64,000 bases of DNA from Acidobacteriaceae bacterium (GTDB lineage Bacteria > Acidobacteriota > Terriglobia > Terriglobales > Acidobacteriaceae). The notes below the pieces were generated by a model. It had not been told where the DNA came from, did not search any database, and worked only from the letters and a program-made list of their open reading frames with translations. How positions within the stretch are numbered: the first letter of the stretch is position 1; each line of letters starts with the position of its first letter. Positions 44,143-52,668 of the stretch are shown piece after piece. The translations under genes were made by a program, and so were the position numbers. The stretch covers positions 2,914,001 to 2,978,000 of the forward strand of contig JAPWKE010000003.1 of assembly GCA_028283655.1 (NCBI GenBank), read 5' to 3'.

Positions 44143-44533
44143 CCTTGGTGGCCGGGTGGAGGAAAGAAGACGCTACGACGCTAAGGGCGCCAAGTTTCGC
44201 CACGCACCTCAGGGGCTGAAGCCGTCCCCTTCTGTTCGGGGCAGTTGTGGCGCTTGTGATTGGGACATTGTGATTGGAGAACATTCCGCGAAGCCACGAG
44301 GTTGCTGGCTGGAGAAGCGAACACGGAGGGCACGGTGTGGCCACGGAGGTGCACGGAGGTTTGGGTGGCTTGAACGGTGTTGGGGCTCTCGTGGTGCGGT
44401 GTTTCTTGTTTCAAGTGGCTTAGAAAAACTGTGCAACGTGTTTTTGTGAGTTTTGAGTCGTGTTGATGCGGCTTTTGGTGAGTTGAGGGCTTGGCAGGGT
44501 TTTGCGGTGGTCGGGTTGGCTAGAATCCTTTCT
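44143..44533. repeat. Intergenic region with CACGGAG tandem repeats
   Basis: No gene seen. CACGGAG or a one-base variant occurs at 44322, 44331, 44342 and 44352, a 9-11 bp spacing. A degenerate GGGGCTGAAGCC copy of the TTCA-loop palindrome lies near 44212. A TAGAAT box lies at 44520-44525, 8 nt before the GTG of the UvrC-like gene, and may be its -10 element. Confidence 0.6.
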
Positions 44534-46030
44534 GTGGGAGAGACGTTTCAGTTTGAGCATCGCGTGGAGTTCGTGCCGGAGGGCGCGGAGGAGATTCTGC
44601 GCGGCGTTGTGGCCGGGCCGGGAGTGTTTGCGCTACGAGGTGAAGCCGGTGAGCCCTATCTGACGCGTGCGGCGGACCTGCGGCGACGGATGCGGCGGTT
44701 GCTGGCTCCGCCGGAAGCGGTGGATGATCAGGGGCGGCCGGTGTTGTCGAAGCGGCTGAATCTGCGCGAACGCGTGCGGTGGATTGAGTGGACGGCGACG
44801 GGGTCAGAGTTTGAGTCGACCGTGGTGCTTTACTGCGCGACGCGCGAGGTCTTTGGCGAGGAGCAGGCACGGAAGCGGTTGCGGCTGAATGCTCCGGCGT
44901 TTCTGCGGCTGACGATGGAGCATGAGCATCCCCGGGTATATGCGACGAACAAGCTGAGTGCGCGGGCGCTGGCGAATACGTTTGGGCCGTTCCCTTCGCG
45001 GGCGGCGGCGGAGCGCTACTGCGATGCGGTGCTCGATCTGTTCAAGCTGCGGCGCTGCTATGAAGATTTGCAGGTGAGCCCGGAGCATCCGGGCTGCGCG
45101 TATGGCGAGATGAAGAAGTGCATGGAGCCTTGCAAGGCAGCGTGCATGCAGGACGAGTATGCCGCCGAAGCGGCGCGGGTGCAGGCGTTCTTTGCCACGC
45201 GCGGTGAGTCGATGCTGAACGAAGTGGCCGTGGAGCGCGATAAGGCGAGCGAAGAGATGGACTTCGAGCGCGCGGCGGAACTCCATGCGAAGTGGGAGAA
45301 GGTGAAGGCTGCAGCTGCGCTGGCGGATGAGTTGGTGCGCACGGTGCCGGAGTTGCAAGCGCTTGTGGTGCAGGAAAGCTCGAAGAGCCAGGGTTCAGGG
45401 GATGAAGCCGCGGTGTTTCTGCTGGAGCATGGGCAGATTGCCGGGCCGGAAAGGTTATCGACGCTGGGAGTGCGGGCGGTGCGGGAGCAGACGGCGGTGG
45501 GGTCGAGCTTGTTTGCGCAGCCGTTGATGCTGTCGGCCGTGCCTTTGGAGCAGGGTGTAGGAGGGAGCGTGCAGGGGGTAGAAAGCTCCTTGGAAGGGGC
45601 GGCTGCGGCTGATGCGGCACCTGCGATCGCTGCGGTGTCGCTGCCTCCTGAAGAGCGGGTGCGGGTGTTGGTGGAGCGGTTGGAGAGTCGGGCGCAGAAC
45701 GAGGTTTCACTGGCGGTGATGTGCGATTTTCTGGCGCTATTTCGGCGGTGGTACTACCGGCCGGAGAAGCAGAGAGCTGGCGAGGTGTTTCTGCCGAACG
45801 CGGATGGAAGCTGGCCGGTGCGGCGGGTACTGAATGGCGCGGCGAGAGTGGTGCTGGGTCCGCCGAAGGAGGTGGCTCCGGTGGACCGCGAAGCCGCTGC
45901 AGCGATGAAGACGAAGATGCTGCACGAAGGGCGCGAAGGTGTGGAGCGTCTGGTGGCGGTGTTGCCGAAGAGAAAGCGTGGGAAGAAACGCAGCAGTGAT
46001 GACGACAGCCCTGTTTCGAGAGTTTCATGA
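44534..46030 (+). CDS. Truncated UvrC-like protein (GIY-YIG-like and UVR parts only)
   Basis: 498 residues if it starts at the GTG at 44534; a TTG 27 codons upstream is less likely. Residues about 25-55 resemble the GIY-YIG core of UvrC (GPGVFALRGEAGEPYLTRAADLRRRMRRLL), but the second half reads YLT where active enzymes have Y-V/I-G, so nuclease activity is doubtful. Then the UvrC-like Cys region (FGPFPSRAAAERYCDAVLDLFKLRRCYEDLQVSPEHPGCAYGEMKKCMEPCKAAC) and a UVR motif (VERDKASEEMDFERAAELHAKWEKVKAA, about 225-252). The RNase H-like 5' incision domain and HhH of full UvrC are missing. It could modulate or replace UvrC in nucleotide-excision repair. Confidence 0.75.
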   Translation: MGETFQFEHRVEFVPEGAEEILRGVVAGPGVFALRGEAGEPYLTRAADLRRRMRRLLAPPEAVDDQGRPVLSKRLNLRERVRWIEWTATGSEFESTVVLYCATREVFGEEQARKRLRLNAPAFLRLTMEHEHPRVYATNKLSARALANTFGPFPSRAAAERYCDAVLDLFKLRRCYEDLQVSPEHPGCAYGEMKKCMEPCKAACMQDEYAAEAARVQAFFATRGESMLNEVAVERDKASEEMDFERAAELHAKWEKVKAAAALADELVRTVPELQALVVQESSKSQGSGDEAAVFLLEHGQIAGPERLSTLGVRAVREQTAVGSSLFAQPLMLSAVPLEQGVGGSVQGVESSLEGAAAADAAPAIAAVSLPPEERVRVLVERLESRAQNEVSLAVMCDFLALFRRWYYRPEKQRAGEVFLPNADGSWPVRRVLNGAARVVLGPPKEVAPVDREAAAAMKTKMLHEGREGVERLVAVLPKRKRGKKRSSDDDSPVSRVS

Positions 46031-46144
46031 GGCACCAGAGGTCTTTTCGGCGCCATTTCCTGCCGTCTCCTCAGCAACCACAGCAGCAGGGCAAAGCTTG
46101 ACGCGGTAAACTTGAGCCATCCCGAGCGAGTGAGGCATAGAGCA

Positions 46145-46813
46145 TTGGTAGAACTGGCGTTTTCGATTCTTGCAGCGGACTTTGCGCACCTGGCCGATGA
46201 GATCAAGCTGGCTGAAGAGGGTGGCGGGACCATCGTCCATGTGGACGTGATGGATGGGCACTTTGTGCCGAACATTACCTTTGGGCCGCCGGTCGTGAAG
46301 GCCATTCGCCCGGTCACGAAGCTGCCGCTCGATTGCCATCTGATGATCGAGAACCCGGATGCGTACATCCCCGAGTTTGCCAAGGCGGGCGCGGACATGA
46401 TCAGCGTGCAGGTAGAGGCTTGCCCACATCTGAATCGGACGCTGCAGCATATTCTCGACCACGGCTGTAAGGCGGGTGTCGTGCTGAACCCGGCGACGCC
46501 GATCGGGATGCTGTCCGAAGTGCTGCCGATGGTGGACTATGTGCTGGTGATGAGCGTGAACCCAGGGTTTGGCGGGCAGAAGTTTCTGCCGCGCGCGGTC
46601 GACCGCATTCGCCTGCTGGCGCATATTCGCGAAGAGCAGGGGCTGAAGTACCGCATTGAGGTCGATGGCGGGGTTTCGAAGGAGACCGTGGCTTCGGTGG
46701 TGGATGCCGGCGCGGATATGCTCGTGGCCGGATCGGCGATCTTCCAGCCAGGCAAGACCGTGGAGAATGCCAAGGAGTTTCTGACGATTGCCCGGGCTGC
46801 GGCAGGAGAGTAG
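46145..46813 (+). CDS. rpe: Ribulose-phosphate 3-epimerase
   Basis: 222 residues from a TTG start at 46145 (coding M/L-VELAFSILAADFAHLADEI), with GAGG 9 nt upstream; no ATG fits. Interconverts ribulose-5-phosphate and xylulose-5-phosphate. TIM-barrel landmarks: SILAADF, HVDVMDGHFVPNITFGPPVV (metal and catalytic Asp), LDCHLMIENPD (His), VLVMSVNPGFGGQKF (Met-x-Val-x-Pro-Gly loop), EVDGGV (second catalytic Asp) and GADMLVAGSAIF (phosphate site). It follows the UvrC-like gene by about 115 bp. Confidence 0.95.
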   Translation: MVELAFSILAADFAHLADEIKLAEEGGGTIVHVDVMDGHFVPNITFGPPVVKAIRPVTKLPLDCHLMIENPDAYIPEFAKAGADMISVQVEACPHLNRTLQHILDHGCKAGVVLNPATPIGMLSEVLPMVDYVLVMSVNPGFGGQKFLPRAVDRIRLLAHIREEQGLKYRIEVDGGVSKETVASVVDAGADMLVAGSAIFQPGKTVENAKEFLTIARAAAGE

Positions 46814-47162
46814 CTCCAGGCAGGTCTTAGAGGAAGACGGTAGAGCGTGGATTTGCGGCGGGGTGGTCCTATGGGCTGCCCCGTTTGTTTTGTGGCTGGG
46901 AAGCGTCGCCATACGGAGACGGCAGGAATGAACGAAAGCGAACATGGAGAACACGGAGAGGCGCAGAGGAGCATGGAGAAATCCGTGCTCCTTCTTTCTT
47001 TTGTGTGAGTTGACAGGGTGTTTTGTGGGTGAGGGAAGCGATTCGCGAGGGGAGCCGTCTAACGGGTTGAGCACGAATTTGTGTAGGGATTTAGAATGGA
47101 ATGAGTCCCCGCATAGGCGCATTTGGCGCGCTGTCGCGGCGGCGCAATGAGGTTTTCTTTCG
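46814..47162. repeat. Intergenic region with CACGGAG-type repeats
   Basis: No gene called. Degenerate units (ACATGGAGA, ACACGGAGA, GCGCAGAGGA, GCATGGAG) lie at 46941-46979, the same family as at 44322-44358. A possible promoter for the BamD-like gene is TTGAGC, 19 bp, TAGAAT (about 47066-47096). A 26-codon ATG frame (46927-47008) inside the repeats is considered spurious. Confidence 0.55.
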
Positions 47163-48950
47163 ATGATGTTTTCCTCCCCGATTCTCCGTCGCTCGGCGCT
47201 GGTGATGGCGTTGGCCTCCGGCGCAGCGCTGATGCCCTTTTCTCTGCATGCGCAGGTGACCGGATCGACTACGACGACGACCGACAGCCAGGGCAAGCCG
47301 CAGACAAACGTGTCGATGTCGGCACAGTTGCCGGGCAAGAAAAAGAAGAAAGAAAAGGTCAAGAAGGAAGACCGTGTCCAGCAGACGAAGGACACGAAGA
47401 AAGAGATCAGGAAGCAGGACAAGTACAACCCCCTGCTGAAGAAAGACGCAACGCTTCCTGATAAGCAGCTTTATGACAAAGCTCTGCTGATGGAGAAGAA
47501 GGGTCACTTCGACGTGGCCCGTCTGGACCTGCAGACGTTGCTGAATACGTACCCGGATTCGCAGTACCAGATGCGCGCCAAGCTGGCGATTGCCGATAGC
47601 TGGTACCAGGAAGGCGGCTCTGCCGCGCTGGCGCAGGCCGAGCAGGAGTACAAGGATTTCATTACGTTCTTCCCGAACGTACCGGAAGCTGCCGAAGCGC
47701 AGATGCGCGTGGGCGACATCTACTTCAAGCAGATGGACGTGCCGGATCGCGATTACGCGAAGGCGATCTCCGCCGAGACGGAGTACCGGACGATGCTGAA
47801 GCAGTATCCGGATGCCCCGCCCGCGATTTTGAAGCAGGCCCGGCAGAAGCTGCGCGACGTGCAGGAAGTTCTGGCGACACGCGAGGCTGAGATTGCAGCG
47901 TTCTACGCAGGCCATGCGAACTGGGCGGCGTCGATTGCGCGCTACCAGACGGTTGTGGACACGTATCCGCAGTACAGCCACATGGACGATGTGCTGATCG
48001 GCATTGGCGACGCGTATGCGACGCAGGCTGCAGCCGTTCGTGCGCGTCCGGTGTGCGCCCCCGGCGTAAAGGTGGCCTGCCTGACCGAAGCGTCGAAGTC
48101 GAAGCTGGAGCAGACGTTTGATACGAAGGCAACGGCGGCGTACACCCGCGTTGTCGTCGACCACTCGGCGGCTCCGCATGCTGAGGACGCGAAGGAACGC
48201 CTGGCAGCGCTGAATATGCCGATTCCGACGCCGACGCCTGAGCAGGCAGCGGCCAGCGAAGCTCTGGAAGGCAGCCGCGCACAGTACGATCTGCGCAACC
48301 GCCTGGAGTTGCTGATCTTCCGCAAGCCGGATACGGTGACTGCGGCGCAGGTAGGCGATCCACCGCTGGAAGATGCTCCGGCAACGACCGCTCCTACGGT
48401 CGCAGAGGACATTACGCGCGACTACGAAGTAGCGATCAACCCGAATGCCAAGCCTCTGCCTGCAGCGAAGCCTGTTGTAGCGGCGGACGCCCCGGCAGAT
48501 GCGGCTCCCGCAGATGTAGCTCCTCCTGTTTCGGCCGCTCCTCCGACGTTGTCGGATGTACCGGCGGCGGGAAGCGAGAATACTTCGGGCACGTCGACGG
48601 AGATGGCTCCGGCAGCGACGAGCGGTGGAACTGAGACGGGCGTAGGCGCGACGATCGTGTCGACGGGCGGCGGAACTCCGGCAAGCTCGCTTCCGGCAGC
48701 GACGGGCGCAGCCGATGAGAACTATGGCCTGAAGACGGTGAAGCCGAAGACGGATGCGACGCTTGCTCCGGTGGAAGCTCCTGCTGAGGCACCTGATCAG
48801 GTGAACGAAGCGAACGGTAAGAGCCAGCCAGCGGCAGAGCAGAAGGCCGATGGAAAGAAGAAAGATCCGAAGCCCGAATTTGACAAGGGTGACGAAAGCT
48901 CCAGCAAGCATAAGCCGAAGAAGGGCTTGAAGAAGATCAATCCTTTCTAA
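47163..48950 (+). CDS. BamD-like outer-membrane assembly protein
   Basis: 595 residues. Signal peptide MMFSSPILRRSALVMALASGAALMPFSLHA, without a clear lipobox Cys. A Lys-rich stretch (GKKKKKEKVKKED) follows. The TPR-type core (about 95-330: PDKQLYDKALLMEKKGHFDVARLDLQTLLNTYPDSQYQMRAKLAIADSWYQEGG) matches BamD/YfiO, the essential partner of BamA in folding outer-membrane barrels. A long Ala/Pro/Glu-rich C-terminal region (about 390-560) and a basic tail (KHKPKKGLKKINPF) are extensions beyond normal BamD (about 245 residues). Assigning true BamD function is a family inference. A terminator follows. Confidence 0.8.
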   Translation: MMFSSPILRRSALVMALASGAALMPFSLHAQVTGSTTTTTDSQGKPQTNVSMSAQLPGKKKKKEKVKKEDRVQQTKDTKKEIRKQDKYNPLLKKDATLPDKQLYDKALLMEKKGHFDVARLDLQTLLNTYPDSQYQMRAKLAIADSWYQEGGSAALAQAEQEYKDFITFFPNVPEAAEAQMRVGDIYFKQMDVPDRDYAKAISAETEYRTMLKQYPDAPPAILKQARQKLRDVQEVLATREAEIAAFYAGHANWAASIARYQTVVDTYPQYSHMDDVLIGIGDAYATQAAAVRARPVCAPGVKVACLTEASKSKLEQTFDTKATAAYTRVVVDHSAAPHAEDAKERLAALNMPIPTPTPEQAAASEALEGSRAQYDLRNRLELLIFRKPDTVTAAQVGDPPLEDAPATTAPTVAEDITRDYEVAINPNAKPLPAAKPVVAADAPADAAPADVAPPVSAAPPTLSDVPAAGSENTSGTSTEMAPAATSGGTETGVGATIVSTGGGTPASSLPAATGAADENYGLKTVKPKTDATLAPVEAPAEAPDQVNEANGKSQPAAEQKADGKKKDPKPEFDKGDESSSKHKPKKGLKKINPF

Positions 48951-48954
48951 GAGC

Positions 48955-49124
48955 AGAGTGCAGAGCGTAAAAGGGCGGCCAATCGGTCGCCCTTTTACCT
49001 TTTGGCGGATGACCTTAGAATGGCGCTCATTGGGCAGGAACGCAGGGTGGAGATGCCCCTACTCCCTACTCCCTACTCCCTACTCCCTACTCCCTACTCC
49101 CTAAAAATCTACGCTCTACACTCT
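48955..49124. repeat. Intergenic element: inverted 15-mers enclosing a CCCTACT tandem
   Basis: AGAGTGCAGAGCGTA (48955-48969) and TACGCTCTACACTCT (49110-49124) form an inverted pair with one mismatch. Between them lies a tandem of six CCCTACT copies (49057-49098) plus a partial copy (to 49103). The same inverted pair, without the tandem, recurs at 54830-54943. Non-coding; sits between the bamD-like and valS genes. Confidence 0.75.
48967..48998 (+). terminator. Terminator after the BamD-like gene
   Basis: Perfect 11-bp stem GTAAAAGGGCG/CGCCCTTTTAC with a 10-nt loop and flanking T runs. It is nested at the left end of the 48955-49124 repeat element. Confidence 0.85.
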
Positions 49125-49166
49125 TCCCCTCTACACGCTGCCTCCGCTTGTTACCCTAGTAGAGCG

Positions 49167-51926
49167 ATGAATCATGAACTTCCTAAGTCATACGACCCCT
49201 CTGCGATTGAGTCCAAGTGGGCTGAATTCTGGGTTAACGAGAAGCTGTTCGATGTAGCCACCCCGGACGCGGATGCGCCGATGCAGAAGGCGTTTGTCCA
49301 ACTGCTGCCGCCGCCGAACGTCACCGGACGTTTGCACATGGGCCACATGCTCAACCAGACCGAGATGGATATTCTCGCGCGCTGGCACCGCATGAAGGGC
49401 GAGCAGAGCGTGTGGGTTCCGGGAACGGACCATGCAGGTATTGCCACGCAGATGATGGTGGAACGCGCGCTGGCCGCTGAAGGCAAGAAGCGCACGGACT
49501 TTACACGCGAAGCGTTCACCGAGCGCGTGTGGCAGTGGAAGCAGGAGTACGGCGGCTACATCACCAGCCAGATGCGCCGCCTGGGTGCGAGCGTGGACTG
49601 GTCGCGCGAGTACTTCACGATGGACGACAACCTCTCGCACGCCGTTCGCGAAGTGTTCCTGAAGCTGTGGGAGCAGGAGCTCATCTATCGCGGCGCGTAC
49701 ATCGTGAACTGGGACCCTGTCCTCGGTACCGCCGTCTCCGACGTCGAAGTGGAGAACGAAGAGAAGCTTGGCTCCATCTATCACCTGCGCTACGATCTCG
49801 CTGACGGTTCGGGCTCGATCACCATCGCAACCACGCGCCCTGAGACGCTGCTCGGCGACGTGGCTGTGGCCGTGAACGCAGAGGATGAACGCTATAAGGC
49901 GTTCCTCGGCAAAAAGCTTGTACTGCCACTCGTAGGCCGCGAGATCCCCGTCATTGCTGATGATTGGGCGAATCCCGAGTTCGGCACCGGCGCCGTGAAG
50001 GTGACGCCCGCACACGACCCCAACGACTTCGCGATCGGCCAGCGCCATAACCTGCCGCAGCCGTTGATCATGGACACGCAGGCGCGCATTGCGAATACCG
50101 GCACAAAGTATGACGGGCTGGATCGCTTTGAAGCTCGCAAGCAGATTCTGGCTGATCTGGAGGCCCTGGGGCAGCTTGTGGCGATCAAGGATCACACGCT
50201 GACGCTGCCGGTATCGCAGCGCACGGGCGCGGTGATTGAGCCGCGGCTTTCGATGCAGTGGTTCCTGGCGGTGAACAAGAAGCCGAAGAACGGTGGCGAG
50301 TCGATTGCCGAGACCGCGATTGCGGCGGTGCGCGAAGGCCACATCAAGTTCCTGCCGGAGATGAACGCGAAGATCTACTTCGAGTGGATGAATAATCTGC
50401 ACGACTGGTGCATCTCGCGGCAGCTTTGGTGGGGACATCGCATCCCTGCATGGCACTGCGCGAAGTGCGCAGAGATCAGCGTAGGTCGCGAGACGCCGAC
50501 GGCGTGCGCGAAGTGCGGCGCGACGGAGCTGGTGCAGGAGACCGATGTGCTCGACACATGGTTCTCGTCGGGACTGCTTCCCTTCACCGTGCTTGGCTGG
50601 GATGGCTCGGGCAAGCTGACGGAGGACCTGAAGCGGTTTTATCCGACGGACCTGCTGGTGACGGGCTTCGACATCCTGTTCTTCTGGGTGGCGCGCATGA
50701 TTATGCTGGGCTCGCACTTTATGCTCGACGTGCCAATGCCGGACGGCTCCAAGCGTACGCTTGCGGATGCGGTGCCGTTCAAGGATGTGTACATTCATCC
50801 GCTGGTGCGCGATGCGAACCGCGAGAAGATGTCGAAGACGAAGGGCAATGTGATCGACCCGATCTCGATCGTCGAGAAGTACGGTACGGATGCCGTGCGC
50901 TTTACGCTGGCCTCGCAGGCGTCGCCGGGCACAGACATCGCGTTCAATGAGGCCCGTACGGAAGGCTATCGCGCGTTCGCGAACAAGATCTGGAACGCAG
51001 CGCGATTCCTGCAGATGAACATCGTGCGTGGAGCGGAGCTTGGCTACACGATTCAGCTTGGCGTGGATGTCTCGGCGGCTCCGCTGGAGACTCGCTGGAT
51101 GTACTCGCGATTGAACGCGGTGGCGGCTGAAGTGGAGCGCACGCTGACAGCGTACCGTTTCGACGAAGCGGCACAGGCGGTCTATGCGTTCTTCTGGGGT
51201 GAGTTCTGCGACTGGTACCTCGAACTCATCAAGCTGCGACTGGACTTCAACGCACCGAAGAACGCAGGCACAGAGCTTTCGCTGAACGCGCTGGTGTCGG
51301 CGTTTGAAGCGGCGCTGCGGTTGCTGTCGCCGTTCATGCCGTTCCTGACGGAAGAGCTGTTCCATGCGCTGTATGCTTCGATCGGTGCGGAGTTGCCGGC
51401 GAAGTCGGTGGCGCTGACGCGCTATCCGCAGCCTGTAGACTTCCCTGCCGATGCGGTGGCTGATGCCGAGATGACGACGCTGCAGGACCTGATCGTGACA
51501 GTGCGTGGTCTCCGCAAGGAGATGGGCGTACCGGAGAAAGAAGCCGCTCCGATTGCGGTGCATTCGACGGGCGATGCAGCCAAGTTGGCCGTAGAGCACG
51601 CGGAGATCCTGTCGAAGCAGGCCCGAGTGAGCGCAGTGGAAGTTGCGACAGTGCCTCCGCAGGGTGATGGCGTGCGGTCGACGGCGAACTTCGATGTCGC
51701 GGTAATGTATGAGCGGCAGATTGATGTGCCCGCCGAACGCGAACGCCTGACGAAGGAGATTGCAAAGCTGAACAAGGGGCTGGAAGCAGCGTCGAGACAG
51801 CTTGGCAGCGAGAGCTTCCTGGCGAAAGCCCCGGCGCATGTTGTCGACGGGCTGAAGAAGCAGGCCGCGGAGAACGAAGCGCTAAAGGCGAAAGCAGAAG
51901 CTGCGCTGGCGGCTCTGCCAGCGTAA
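49167..51926 (+). CDS. valS: Valyl-tRNA synthetase
   Basis: 919 residues from the ATG at 49167 (MNHELPKSYDPSAIESKWAEFW); a longer frame upstream would run through the repeat element. Charges tRNA-Val. HIGH-type motif PPPNVTGRLHMGHML (about 46-60), CP1 editing domain (GDGSGSITIATTRPETLLGDVAVAVN region, about 205-240), a zinc-like site WHCAKCAEISVGRETPTACAKCGA (about 428-451), KMSKS-type REKMSKTKGNVIDPI, and the anticodon-binding domain followed by a C-terminal coiled coil (PAERERLTKEIAKLNKGLEAASRQL). Full length and uninterrupted. Confidence 0.97.
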   Translation: MNHELPKSYDPSAIESKWAEFWVNEKLFDVATPDADAPMQKAFVQLLPPPNVTGRLHMGHMLNQTEMDILARWHRMKGEQSVWVPGTDHAGIATQMMVERALAAEGKKRTDFTREAFTERVWQWKQEYGGYITSQMRRLGASVDWSREYFTMDDNLSHAVREVFLKLWEQELIYRGAYIVNWDPVLGTAVSDVEVENEEKLGSIYHLRYDLADGSGSITIATTRPETLLGDVAVAVNAEDERYKAFLGKKLVLPLVGREIPVIADDWANPEFGTGAVKVTPAHDPNDFAIGQRHNLPQPLIMDTQARIANTGTKYDGLDRFEARKQILADLEALGQLVAIKDHTLTLPVSQRTGAVIEPRLSMQWFLAVNKKPKNGGESIAETAIAAVREGHIKFLPEMNAKIYFEWMNNLHDWCISRQLWWGHRIPAWHCAKCAEISVGRETPTACAKCGATELVQETDVLDTWFSSGLLPFTVLGWDGSGKLTEDLKRFYPTDLLVTGFDILFFWVARMIMLGSHFMLDVPMPDGSKRTLADAVPFKDVYIHPLVRDANREKMSKTKGNVIDPISIVEKYGTDAVRFTLASQASPGTDIAFNEARTEGYRAFANKIWNAARFLQMNIVRGAELGYTIQLGVDVSAAPLETRWMYSRLNAVAAEVERTLTAYRFDEAAQAVYAFFWGEFCDWYLELIKLRLDFNAPKNAGTELSLNALVSAFEAALRLLSPFMPFLTEELFHALYASIGAELPAKSVALTRYPQPVDFPADAVADAEMTTLQDLIVTVRGLRKEMGVPEKEAAPIAVHSTGDAAKLAVEHAEILSKQARVSAVEVATVPPQGDGVRSTANFDVAVMYERQIDVPAERERLTKEIAKLNKGLEAASRQLGSESFLAKAPAHVVDGLKKQAAENEALKAKAEAALAALPA

Positions 51927-51939
51927 GCACCTTGTAACG

Positions 51940-51970
51940 CAGAAGCGGCCGAGTGATCGGCCGCTTCTGT
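51940..51970 (+). terminator. Terminator of valS
   Basis: Perfect 13-bp stem CAGAAGCGGCCGA/TCGGCCGCTTCTG with a GTGA loop, 14 bp past the stop. Confidence 0.92.
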
Positions 51971-52389
51971 GCGTTGGTGCAGAGAAAAAACGCGGTCCGA
52001 CCGTCCGTTAGCCCGGACCGCGAAAGTGGAGAGGAAACACGCGGGCCTGTGCTGGCTTTGCGTTGCAAGCCGAGCCCCGCTGCGGGCTTTGTTCCTCGTG
52101 AAGCCACGGTAGCAAAGAGCGCAGACGGGAAACACCTCCCAGATAGGGGGTGCGGCAGACAGAAACTGCACGACCGCAAACAACATGACTGCAAACGGCA
52201 TGATTACAAACAGCCAGGCCACAAACAGCGAGGCCGCCAGGGCGTATTCGCCGGGGCGGCCTGCTGTTTCGCGTCATGTCATCGTTGCGGTGGGCTTTTC
52301 AGTCGTGAGGTAAAGGTACGAAACCGATGCAACGATGCGCGAAGAAGTGTTCATGGATGAGGAAACGTGGAGGGCTCGAGGTTGTGATG
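51971..52389. other. Gene-poor region with a 15-bp tandem repeat
   Basis: Nothing convincing is coded here. At 52162-52236 there are five tandem 15-bp units (consensus CAAACrrCATGACTG and variants). On the minus strand they read as pentapeptide repeats (GLAVC, GLAVC, NHAVC, SHVVC) in one frame and as a hydrophobic run in another, but neither frame has a good ribosome site. Confidence 0.55.
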
Positions 52390-52590
52390 CTAGTGGCCTC
52401 GGTTGAAGTCTCCACGATAGGCGTTGTGTGAGTCCGCACGGTCGGCAACTGCGCGAAGATCGCCTTGCGGCCGGGTGTGCTCGTGGCCGCGCAGGGAGGA
52501 GCCTGCACTCTTCCTACTCGCAGCAGGATTGCTGCGCTGGTCGTTCGCGATCATCGCCTGTTTGCCTGCGTTGGACGCTTGCTTGGACAT
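52390..52590 (-). CDS. Small hydrophilic protein of unknown function
   Basis: 66 residues from the ATG at 52588-52590 with a strong AAGGGAG site 6 nt upstream. Sequence starts MSKQASNAGKQAMIANDQRS and is rich in Ser, Asn, Arg, Gly and His, with no hydrophobic segment; probably disordered. The good ribosome site argues for a real gene. It resembles small basic stress-type proteins in composition only; no family is recognised. It is codirectional with, and just after, the membrane-protein gene at 52669. Confidence 0.55.
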   Translation of the reverse strand: MSKQASNAGKQAMIANDQRSNPAASRKSAGSSLRGHEHTRPQGDLRAVADRADSHNAYRGDFNRGH

Positions 52591-52668
52591 GATGCGCTCC
52601 CTTCCGGGGTTGAGGCAGCCGCTGATGGCCGCGCTACACACATAGAGACGCCGCCGGATAGCTTTGCG

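Noticed and set aside
46927-47008. 26-codon ATG frame before the BamD-like gene
   Set aside because: Lies inside CACGGAG repeats and has biased repeat-derived codons.
49057-49103. CCCTACT tandem as a CRISPR or promoter array
   Set aside because: Units are 7 bp with no spacers; it is a simple tandem inside a repeat element.
49188-51839. 883-residue minus-strand frame over valS
   Set aside because: Shadow of valS, whose HIGH and KMSKS motifs are intact.
52008-52277. 89-residue minus-strand frame with GLAVC pentapeptides
   Set aside because: No ribosome site, rest of the frame is low-complexity; kept only as a tandem-repeat observation.
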